Of a DNA stretch of 6,411 nucleotides, positions 1-5,931 are shown piece by piece; positions within the stretch are counted from its first letter, which is position 1; the number at the start of each line of letters is the position of its first letter. Location: the NCBI GenBank assembly GCA_003646525.1, contig QMKU01000078.1:1-6411 (forward strand), written 5' to 3'. A model generated the notes under the pieces. It saw only the letters and a list, made by a program, of their open reading frames with translations, had not been told where the DNA came from and did not search any database. The position numbers and the translations under genes were made by a program. The DNA comes from Campylobacterota bacterium (GTDB lineage: Bacteria > Campylobacterota > Campylobacteria > Campylobacterales > Sulfurovaceae).

Positions 1-2
1 AA

Positions 3-248
3 ACGCTATTAGAACAATTTAGATTTTATAAAAAAGCTCATAAAACAGATAGAACTTATCAGATATGGCAAGAGGGCTATCAGCCAAAACTCATACAGAC
101 AGATGCTATAATGATTGCTAAGATTAATTATATTCATCACAATCCTGTAAAGAGAGGTTTCGTAGATGAAGCTAAACATTGGAGATACTCTTCTGCTAGG
201 GATTATGAGGGTATTGATGGTTTGATTGAGGTGGAGAGGTTTTGGTAG
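3..248 (+). CDS. REP-associated tyrosine transposase (RAYT), C-terminal part, cut by window edge
   Basis: An open frame enters from the left edge and runs for 81 residues to a TAG stop. It contains the run YQIWQEGYQPKLI, then YIHHNPVKRGFV (YIHHNP at 129-146) and WRYSSARDY. This order is the C-terminal hallmark of the IS200-like Y1 transposase superfamily, RAYT branch. Those single-strand-specific enzymes act on REP palindromes and normally have about 150-230 residues, so the N-terminal half with the HUH metal-binding motif must lie outside the window. The tyrosine of YIHHNP lies about where I would expect the family's catalytic tyrosine, but I cannot confirm this without an alignment. There is no frameshift or internal stop in the visible part, so the gene may be intact. 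The REP-like hairpin just downstream supports the assignment. Confidence 0.88.
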   Translation, partial: TLLEQFRFYKKAHKTDRTYQIWQEGYQPKLIQTDAIMIAKINYIHHNPVKRGFVDEAKHWRYSSARDYEGIDGLIEVERFW

Positions 249-256
249 TTTAGTCT

Positions 257-293
257 CTCGTATGCATTCCCACCGAGGACGGATGGGAACGAG
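257..293. repeat. REP-like imperfect palindrome beside the RAYT gene
   Basis: An outer stem CTCG (257-260) pairs with CGAG (290-293). An inner stem TTCCCA (267-272) pairs with TGGGAA (284-289) and continues as CCG (273-275) with CGG (280-282). A single bulged A lies at 283, the loop is AGGA, and an unpaired TATGCA sits between the two stems on the left arm. Location 8 bp after the RAYT stop, together with the bulged GC-rich stem in an AT-rich region, is what is expected of the REP substrate of the neighbouring enzyme. No second copy was seen in this window. It has no U-run after it, so it is not an obvious intrinsic terminator, although the hairpin could slow read-through. Confidence 0.7.
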
Positions 294-345
294 GTAAAAA
301 TCAATTGAATTTTAAATTATAGGCATCCTTCATATCTAATAAAAA

Positions 346-413
346 GTAGTTTACAATGTTGTAGACCCCTACGCAATATTAACATAGAAACAACATCTAT
401 AAAACAAAACTAC
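346..413. repeat. Nested inverted repeat, AT-rich
   Basis: The outer arms are GTAGTTT (346-352) and AAACTAC (407-413). The inner arms are ATGTTGT (356-362) and ACAACAT (390-396). A small GTAG-ACCC-CTAC hairpin (361-372) overlaps the left inner arm. Each arm is a perfect 7-bp match, and the nesting is in register, so the two stems could stack in one cruciform or RNA hairpin. It may be a remnant of a small mobile element or a regulatory structure, but in AT-rich DNA chance is not excluded. Confidence 0.35.
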
Positions 414-449
414 ATAGTAGGAGTAGATGGGTAGTGAATTAGATATGGG

Positions 450-477
450 TTGGTCCTTATAGAAGTTAGAGTATACT
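450..477 (+). promoter_or_regulatory. Candidate sigma70-type promoter for the SulP permease gene
   Basis: The -10 box TATACT (472-477) matches five of six consensus bases. A weak -35 box TTGGTC (450-455, three of six) lies 16 bp upstream. Initiation would be near 483-485, giving a 5' leader of about 115 nt that begins just before the first arm of the predicted leader stem at 488. Confidence 0.4.
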
Positions 478-487
478 TTACACTTTT

Positions 488-596
488 AGGGCTTTCTCCT
501 AGTGCCAATGAATTAAGGATTTCTGGTAGTTATTAAATCAGTATTCCTTATTGTCATTAGGCTACCCCAAGGAGAGTCCTATCTTGAGAGGAGAGC
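488..596 (+). promoter_or_regulatory. Candidate structured mRNA leader with two alternative pairings
   Basis: AGGGCT plus CTCCT (488-500, with a two-base bulge at 494-495) can pair with AGGAG plus AGTCCT (570-580), using one G-U pair. The GCT-TT-CTCCT part of the same arm (491-500) can instead pair with AGGAGAGC at 589-596, which contains the SD of the permease gene. Inside the first pairing a second imperfect stem is possible: AGTGCCAAT and AAGGA (501-519) against TCCTTATTGTCATT (545-558). The first fold would leave the SD free and the second would cover it. No known riboswitch class is recognised, and the function is inference. Confidence 0.3.
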
Positions 597-599
597 TAG

Positions 600-2756
600 A
601 TGGTTGAGAGAAAAAATAGATTTTCAATAAATGATATTATAGGTGGTTTTTCAGGAGCGGCAGTAGCGTTACCTCAATCAATGGGTTTGGGTATTGTACT
701 TTTTTCAGCGATGGGATATAGTGCATCAGTAGGTGCTATGGCTGGTTTGATTGGTGCGATTATTCTACTGCTTGTGACAGGAACAGTGGGGGCAAGCATC
801 GGAGTGATCTCTGCACCTAATGGTCCTATGACTATGTTGATAGTGGGTGTTGTGAGTGCTATGGCACTTGATGGAGTGAGTAGTGACTTAATGCTCTTGA
901 CACTTAGTGCAATCTTGATAATGACTGGTATTTTTCAAATCATCTTTGCTCTCTTTGGGGGTGCGCAGCTTATCAAATATATTCCTTATCCTGTCGTAGT
1001 GGGCTTGGTGACGGGTGTCGGTATCTTGATGCTGAAGTCACAGTGGTCACTGCTCTCTGGGGGGTGGAATTCTTTTGTGCCACTCTCTCTTCAGGAGGCT
1101 TATCCACTTATTATTGCTCTTTTGACTGGGCTGATAATGATCGTTGTGCCGAAGATGACAAAAAATAGAGTACCAGGGGCGGTGGGGGGTCTTTTTGTTG
1201 GGATAGCATTTTTCTATCTTTTGTCGTCGTTCACAGTGGTTGCGATAGAGGAGAGCTGGATGGTAGGGTTGATCCCCTCTATTTCATCGTTGCATCTTGG
1301 TTTTTCATTTGAGAACATTGATGCGCTACCTCTTGAGATCATCATCCTATCATCTTTGGCTTTAACTGTTTTGGGAACGACAGATTCTCTAGTGACCTCA
1401 CTGTTGGCAGACTCGAAGACACGAGAACGGCACAATAGTAAAAAAGAGATCGTGGTTCAGGGAAGTGCAGAGATACTTATAGGGATGGTTGGTGGACTTG
1501 GTGGCTGGGGAACCAAAGGAGCGACACTGGTGGCGATCGAAGCAGGTGGTCGACGCTGGAGTGCAGTGATGGCAGGAGTTTTTTTCCTTCTGTTAGTACT
1601 ATTTGCTGGTTTTGCCGGTAAATATCTTCCCATCAGTGTTTTGGCTGGGATCGTTGCTATGGTCGGTGTGGGAATGATCGATATGAATATCCTCACTTGG
1701 CTGAAACACCGAAAAACCCGTATCGATGCCTTGGTATCACTACTTGTTATTATCAGCATCGTCACTTTTAACCTTGTGACAGCGGTCGGTATTGGTGTGG
1801 TCATATCTATCTTGCTTTTTGTTGGTCGGCATACCCGTAGTTCGATCATTCATAGACGAGTTACAGGTAAAAATTATCGCTCTTTTTGTGCCCGTTCCAA
1901 TGATGCTTTGGATATTTTGGATAATGATGGTGATACAATTGTACTCTATGAGCTCGAGGGTGACCTCTTTTTTGCAACAGCAGATAAACTTCGTACTCAT
2001 ATTTCCGAAGAGATAACAGAAGAGAAGATCATAATATTGCATTTTAGACGGGTAAAGTATATTGATATGAGTGCGATGATCGTTCTGCTCCAAGTCTCTC
2101 AGGAGGCATCGGAAAAAGGATCTAAGCTTATCTTTTGCCATCTTCATAGGGGGTTGGGTTTTGGCAAAAAAGCATCAAAAGCTTTCAGGCATGTCGATAG
2201 CAAGCAAAAATTTACCAATAAGGTTTTCAGGGATACAGATAGAGCTTTTGAATATGCAGAGAATCAACTACTCAAGCTTAAAGGCTATAAAATGCTAGCA
2301 GAAGATAGAGAGATTACTGTTGAGAATAATAATTTTTGTTCAAAAATGAATGCAGAGCAAAAAGCACTTATTCGATCGATCGGTACGATACATACTTTGA
2401 AAAAGCATGAAGTGCTTTTCGATAAAGGTGAACATGGTGCATCGCTCTTCTTGTTGATCAAGGGTGAGATAGAGATACGGCTCTATACAGACAAGCTTGA
2501 ATATAAACGACTTGCAAAATATGGTAGTGGAACCTATTTTGGAGAGATTTCATTTGTCAATCCAGGACCAAGAGTTGCTCAAGCAATTGCGCTCAATAAG
2601 GTGAATCTTTTTGAACTTAAACGGGATGCATTATTGCAACTTGATGAAAAAGAGCAATCTAAGTTAGCATTGGCACTTCTTTTTGAGATAGGTACAACAC
2701 TGAGTGATGAGTTGAGGCGATCAGCAGCTGACATACATAGACTTGAGCAGTGGTAA
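600..2756 (+). CDS. SulP-family anion permease with STAS and cyclic-nucleotide-binding domains
   Basis: This 718-residue inner-membrane protein belongs to the SulP/SLC26 family, whose members carry sulfate, bicarbonate or other anions by proton or sodium symport or by exchange. The substrate here cannot be read from sequence. Residues about 10-425 are a chain of hydrophobic helices with family signatures: ALPQSMGLGI near the start, SAPNGPMT in the third-helix region, GGWGTKGATLVAIEAGGRR, and KYLPISVLAGIVAMVGVGMID. Residues about 440-550 form a STAS domain, with strand LYELEGDLFFA and helix start YIDMSA (Ser491). Residues about 580-700 form a cNMP-binding domain whose phosphate cassette runs FGE (647-649), seven residues, then PRVA (657-660). 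The glutamate and arginine that contact cAMP in PKA/CRP-type domains are present, so ligand binding is plausible. The start has GAGGAG at 588-593, six bases upstream. The cytoplasmic N-terminus is unusually short. The gene appears monocistronic, since a new promoter follows. Confidence 0.93.
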   Translation: MVERKNRFSINDIIGGFSGAAVALPQSMGLGIVLFSAMGYSASVGAMAGLIGAIILLLVTGTVGASIGVISAPNGPMTMLIVGVVSAMALDGVSSDLMLLTLSAILIMTGIFQIIFALFGGAQLIKYIPYPVVVGLVTGVGILMLKSQWSLLSGGWNSFVPLSLQEAYPLIIALLTGLIMIVVPKMTKNRVPGAVGGLFVGIAFFYLLSSFTVVAIEESWMVGLIPSISSLHLGFSFENIDALPLEIIILSSLALTVLGTTDSLVTSLLADSKTRERHNSKKEIVVQGSAEILIGMVGGLGGWGTKGATLVAIEAGGRRWSAVMAGVFFLLLVLFAGFAGKYLPISVLAGIVAMVGVGMIDMNILTWLKHRKTRIDALVSLLVIISIVTFNLVTAVGIGVVISILLFVGRHTRSSIIHRRVTGKNYRSFCARSNDALDILDNDGDTIVLYELEGDLFFATADKLRTHISEEITEEKIIILHFRRVKYIDMSAMIVLLQVSQEASEKGSKLIFCHLHRGLGFGKKASKAFRHVDSKQKFTNKVFRDTDRAFEYAENQLLKLKGYKMLAEDREITVENNNFCSKMNAEQKALIRSIGTIHTLKKHEVLFDKGEHGASLFLLIKGEIEIRLYTDKLEYKRLAKYGSGTYFGEISFVNPGPRVAQAIALNKVNLFELKRDALLQLDEKEQSKLALALLFEIGTTLSDELRRSAADIHRLEQW

Positions 2757-2898
2757 GTTTTTAGGGCTTCTCTTCTATATAGTATTTATATGTTACATTA
2801 TGAAACAAATTTGATAGCTACCAAGATATGCACCAAGCCATTTGTTGAAGTTATTTAATAATTTTCATATAATGTATTACATTCAGATATAAGGATAT
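2757..2898. other. Intergenic spacer between permease gene and envelope operon
   Basis: This 142-bp AT-rich gap contains no ORF of note and no clear GC-rich hairpin with a T-run, so no intrinsic terminator for the permease gene was found. It carries the promoter of the next gene. A short direct repeat ACCAAG (2820-2825 and 2832-2837, 12 bp start to start) lies just upstream of its -35 box, where an activator might bind. The repeat is short enough to be chance. Confidence 0.6.
2845..2873 (+). promoter_or_regulatory. Sigma70-type promoter of the DUF4214/SBBP–barrel–FecR operon
   Basis: The -35 box TTGAAG (2845-2850, four of six) and a perfect -10 box TATAAT (2868-2873) are separated by the ideal 17 bp. 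Transcription should start near 2880, giving a short leader of about 20 nt before the start codon. This is the strongest promoter match seen in the window. Confidence 0.65.
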
Positions 2899-4614
2899 AT
2901 GATGAAAGCTATTTTATCGGTTATGTTCGCTGTATTTTTTCTCTTTTCAAATTCTATATATGCAGAAGAGCCGACACAGGAGAGTACCACAGAGCTCTAT
3001 ATTGCTTTTTTTGATAGAGCATCTGATACTCAAGGTTTAGAATACTGGCTAAAGTCTGGTTTGTCACTTGAGCAGATTGCAGAGAGTTTTTTCCAGCAGG
3101 ATGAGACGCAAAAGAGATATCCTGATTCCCTCGCAAATGAACTGTTTATTACCACAGTTTACCAAAATATTTTTAATCACGAACCAGATGATGAAGGCTT
3201 GCAATATTGGGTCAATGAACTTGATAGTGAAGCGACCACTAGAGCTTTGTCTATTCTGGCTATTGTCAATGGTGCAACAGGAGATGACAAGATAATATTG
3301 CAAAACAAAACAGAGGTTGGATTCTATTTTGCGGATAATGGTCTAAATGACGCTGAGCAGGCAGAAGCTGTAATGGAAGGGGTGAGTGTCGATACTCAGA
3401 GTGTAGAAGATGCAAAAGATATGATTGATGAATTTGCTGATCTGCCCGTACCTCCTCCTGAAAGCTTGATGTGGACAAAACAGTTTGGAACAGATAGCTA
3501 TGAGTGGGGAAAAGCTGTCACGACAGACAAAGATGGAGATGTTTATATCACTGGTACCACAGGAGGATATCTCGACGGTCAAACACTGGTTGGAAATTGG
3601 GATGCCTTTATCACCAAGTTTGATAGTTACGGACAGCAGTTATGGACGAGGCAGTTCGGTACCAAAAACAGTGATATGGGAAATGCTATCATTGTTGATA
3701 GTTTAGGTAAAATTTATATTACAGGTGAGATGGGTGGAAGAGCATTCCTCACTATATTTGATGGTGGGACTAGAGTATCTACAGAAAAATTTGGAGAATG
3801 GGCCATTGGACACTCCATCGCTATTGATAAATTTGGAGATATCTTTATTACTGGTAGTACCAAAGAGAGCTTGGAGAACCCTGGTGAATACAGTGCAAAA
3901 GAGGATATCTTTCTTGCAAAATTCAAAAATGACGGTACTCAAATATGGATAAGGCAATTTGGTAGTACAGAAGATGATATTGCCTATTCTGTTGGTATAG
4001 ATAGTCATAATGATATCTACTTATCAGGTGTGACAACAGGAGATCTTGAGGGTCATACTCAGAGAGGTGCTGGAGATCTATTTCTCTCAAAGTTCAACAG
4101 TGATGGGACTATGATTTGGACGACTCAATTTGGTAGCTATGGTTCTGATACGGGATGCTCTATGGATATTGATGGGGAAGACAACATCTACATCGCTGGA
4201 GGTACTTCTGGAGATCTGATAGATGATGCTTTTATCAGTGAAACTTGGGATATATTTTTGACTAAATTAAATACCGAAGGCGAAACAGAGTGGATGAGGC
4301 AATATGGAACTCCTCAATTTGATGCTACTTGTTCTGTGGCAACAGATGGAGATGGAAAGATATATTTGACAGGAATTACATCGGGAGATCTTGCCATTGA
4401 CAAACAAGGTAGTGGTGGAGATATCTTTCTCAGTGAGTTTGATTCTTCTGGTGTCAGGCGTTCAACTGAACAATATGGTAGCGAACGAGCAGACATCGGA
4501 TATTCGCTCACCGTAGATAGCCTAGGTGCTGTCTACATCACGGGGATGACCGAGGGAGATCTTGACGGTGAAAATAGTGACTATGGTGATATTTTTCTTA
4601 GTAAATTTAAGTAG
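2899..4614 (+). CDS. Exported DUF4214 and seven-blade SBBP beta-propeller protein
   Basis: This 571-residue protein starts with a Sec signal peptide (hydrophobic stretch to about residue 20, probable cleavage after IYA at residue 22). Residues 33-140 are DUF4214-like, with an internal duplication: LY..FFDR.SDTQGLEYW (33-50) and VY.NIFNHEPDDEGLQYW (87-104), 54 residues apart. After an acidic helical stretch and a proline linker (about 183-189) come seven SBBP-type blades starting near residues 192, 249, 295, 350, 407, 465 and 522. The pattern is WTRQFG, a D..G.(I/V)Y(I/L)TG core, GDL.G, then DIFLSKF. Blade 2 is about 11 residues short and lacks the GDL.G...D part. The last blade ends at FLSKFK without a following strand, so the first WTKQFG strand could close the ring. 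The molecular function is unknown. Such domains suggest a surface or secreted binding or adhesive role. ATG at 2902 lies six bases after AAGGA and is an equally good or better start than 2899 (three bases). Confidence 0.88.
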   Translation: MMKAILSVMFAVFFLFSNSIYAEEPTQESTTELYIAFFDRASDTQGLEYWLKSGLSLEQIAESFFQQDETQKRYPDSLANELFITTVYQNIFNHEPDDEGLQYWVNELDSEATTRALSILAIVNGATGDDKIILQNKTEVGFYFADNGLNDAEQAEAVMEGVSVDTQSVEDAKDMIDEFADLPVPPPESLMWTKQFGTDSYEWGKAVTTDKDGDVYITGTTGGYLDGQTLVGNWDAFITKFDSYGQQLWTRQFGTKNSDMGNAIIVDSLGKIYITGEMGGRAFLTIFDGGTRVSTEKFGEWAIGHSIAIDKFGDIFITGSTKESLENPGEYSAKEDIFLAKFKNDGTQIWIRQFGSTEDDIAYSVGIDSHNDIYLSGVTTGDLEGHTQRGAGDLFLSKFNSDGTMIWTTQFGSYGSDTGCSMDIDGEDNIYIAGGTSGDLIDDAFISETWDIFLTKLNTEGETEWMRQYGTPQFDATCSVATDGDGKIYLTGITSGDLAIDKQGSGGDIFLSEFDSSGVRRSTEQYGSERADIGYSLTVDSLGAVYITGMTEGDLDGENSDYGDIFLSKFK

Positions 4615-4665
4615 TTGTCAGAGATGGTATAGAGATAAATTGTATTTTATTGAAAGGAAAATAGT

Positions 4666-5922
4666 ATGAATATAAAAGAAAATATGAGTAAAGTAGCTCC
4701 ATTATTCTTAATTCCACTTTCACTGCTAAGTGCTAACAGCATAGTGTGTAAAGAGGATGCGAGTTATTTCCAAAAACACTTTGTAGAGACAAAAGATCCT
4801 GAACGATTCAATCTGCAATGGGCAGAGTGCGAAGAGAAATTAGGGAATAAAGAGGGGGCGATGAGTGCATATGAGCGTGTATTGATCTACAATCCTAATA
4901 ATGCCAAAGCAGCTATAGCCCTTGCTAAATTTTATCAAAAAAATCATATGAATTATGAATCTAATGAGCTGATAGATACTGTGAGCAATAGTAGATTGAC
5001 ACCTCAACAGCGTCAAATTGTTTCGACACTGCTTGATGAGGAGAAGAGCCTCGTTTCAACACGCTTCTCAGCCACACTAAATTTTGGGTATGATGACAAT
5101 CTAAATTTTGGTATCTATACCAAAGAGGTCAGTCGTGACGAGGAAGAGATTGACAGTGTTTTCCACTCCTTTACATTTAGTGGTAATTATGTCAATGAAT
5201 TGGATGAAGTCGGAGGATTCTCATTTCAGAGCAATCTAAATGTTTATTGGCAGGATAACTACAGTGCACACTACTATGATACACTGTATGGTTCTATAGA
5301 TGCAGGTTTTGGTTATGGTACTTCTGACATCTCGTTCTATCTTCCTATCGTATACAGGCGTATGAAATATCTTGATCGTGACCTGTATGAACAATATGGT
5401 ATTGCACCGCGTTTGACAAGTTCATTGGGGGGTGGTTTGCTTTTGAACCTTGAATTGAAATATCTTGAGCGAAAATATAAAGATATACTTTATGAAGCTG
5501 CAAATGATACACTATCCAATATATCTGTAGGTCTTTATCAATTTTATGGAGAAAATTATATTTATGCACAAGCTAAATATAATAGCTTCGATGCAGAGAG
5601 TTCAACTCCTATACCTTTTACGGATTATGATTATTTCCAACTCTTTGTGGGTGCGAGTTATGCAATCGAAGGATTTGCCATAGCTGGCATCAATTACCAA
5701 TATAGTCATGGTACTTATAGTGATGAGATAAACTCCCTAGAGAACATAGGAAGTTTAGAGAGAGAAGATGATCTCAACCAAATCAATCTTTCATTTCAAA
5801 GAGAACTCACTAAAGAGCTCAAGATACTTGCCAATTACACTTATGCCAAAAATGAGAGCAACTATGAATTGGCATCTTATAACAAGCAGACAGTAACCAT
5901 CGGTTTGCAATATAACTACTAA
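4666..5922 (+). CDS. TPR plus outer-membrane beta-barrel protein (Slam/DUF560-like architecture)
   Basis: This 418-residue protein has an N-terminal export signal (VAPLFLIPLSLLSA, to about residue 24). An alpha-helical TPR region at about 30-125 includes a clear unit, AECEEKLGNKEGAMSAYERVLIYNPNN. The rest, from about 128, is a chain of alternating aromatic/hydrophobic strands beginning FSATLNFGYDDNLNFG and ending at a terminal tyrosine (TIGLQYNY), the C-terminal signature recognised by the BAM machinery. By eye I count about 14 strands. TPR followed by a 14-strand barrel is the build of Slam (DUF560) exporters, and a GYDDN-type first strand also occurs in less characterised TPR-barrel proteins, so Slam membership is inference. 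SD AAAGGA (4653-4658) has a 7-base spacing. It starts 51 bp after the propeller gene, with no terminator and only a poor promoter between them, so co-transcription is likely. A cysteine after the signal (SIVC) does not fit a lipobox. Confidence 0.85.
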   Translation: MNIKENMSKVAPLFLIPLSLLSANSIVCKEDASYFQKHFVETKDPERFNLQWAECEEKLGNKEGAMSAYERVLIYNPNNAKAAIALAKFYQKNHMNYESNELIDTVSNSRLTPQQRQIVSTLLDEEKSLVSTRFSATLNFGYDDNLNFGIYTKEVSRDEEEIDSVFHSFTFSGNYVNELDEVGGFSFQSNLNVYWQDNYSAHYYDTLYGSIDAGFGYGTSDISFYLPIVYRRMKYLDRDLYEQYGIAPRLTSSLGGGLLLNLELKYLERKYKDILYEAANDTLSNISVGLYQFYGENYIYAQAKYNSFDAESSTPIPFTDYDYFQLFVGASYAIEGFAIAGINYQYSHGTYSDEINSLENIGSLEREDDLNQINLSFQRELTKELKILANYTYAKNESNYELASYNKQTVTIGLQYNY

Positions 5923-5926
5923 GGAG
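5921..5926 (+). promoter_or_regulatory. Shine-Dalgarno site overlapping the upstream stop codon
   Basis: AAGGAG begins inside the TAA stop of the barrel gene and sits five bases before the ATG at 5932. The 9-base gap with this overlap implies translational coupling of the barrel and FecR-domain genes and fixes the start of the latter. Confidence 0.85.
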
Positions 5927-5931
5927 TGACA

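Larger units (their letters stand above)
294..599. other. Intergenic region without a convincing gene
   Basis: About 300 bases separate the REP-like palindrome from the permease gene. I find no tRNA-like fold and no ORF with coding character on either strand. The region holds a nested inverted repeat (346-413), a candidate promoter (450-477) and a candidate folded leader (488-596). A tiny ATG frame at 427-462 is preceded by AGGAG but is only 11 codons long and lies upstream of the candidate -10 box, so it is not called. Confidence 0.7.

Noticed and set aside
427..462. Possible 11-codon leader peptide (starting MGSELDMGW) preceded by AGGAG.
   Set aside because: Its SD is only three bases from the ATG, it lies upstream of the candidate -10 box, and it has no attenuator-like residue run.
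1214..2147. Long minus-strand open frames inside the permease gene.
   Set aside because: They are antisense shadows of a clearly coding + strand frame, lack SD sites and have low-complexity, non-protein-like composition.
484..2769. The 11-mer TTTTAGGGCTT occurs on both sides of the permease gene (484-494 and 2759-2769), suggesting flanking direct repeats.
   Set aside because: An exact 11-mer match is expected several times by chance in a window of this size, and there is no other sign that the gene is an inserted unit.
4615..4650. Possible promoter before the barrel gene (TTGTCA at 4615-4620 with TAAATT at 4636-4641).
   Set aside because: The -35 match is good, but the spacer is only 15 bp and the -10 is weak; the short gap fits read-through from the promoter at 2845-2873 better.
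4729..4755. Possible lipoprotein signal with cysteine in the SIVC sequence of the barrel protein.
   Set aside because: The residues before the cysteine do not match the L-[AS]-[GA]-C lipobox, and the protein has the C-terminal signature of an integral outer-membrane barrel.
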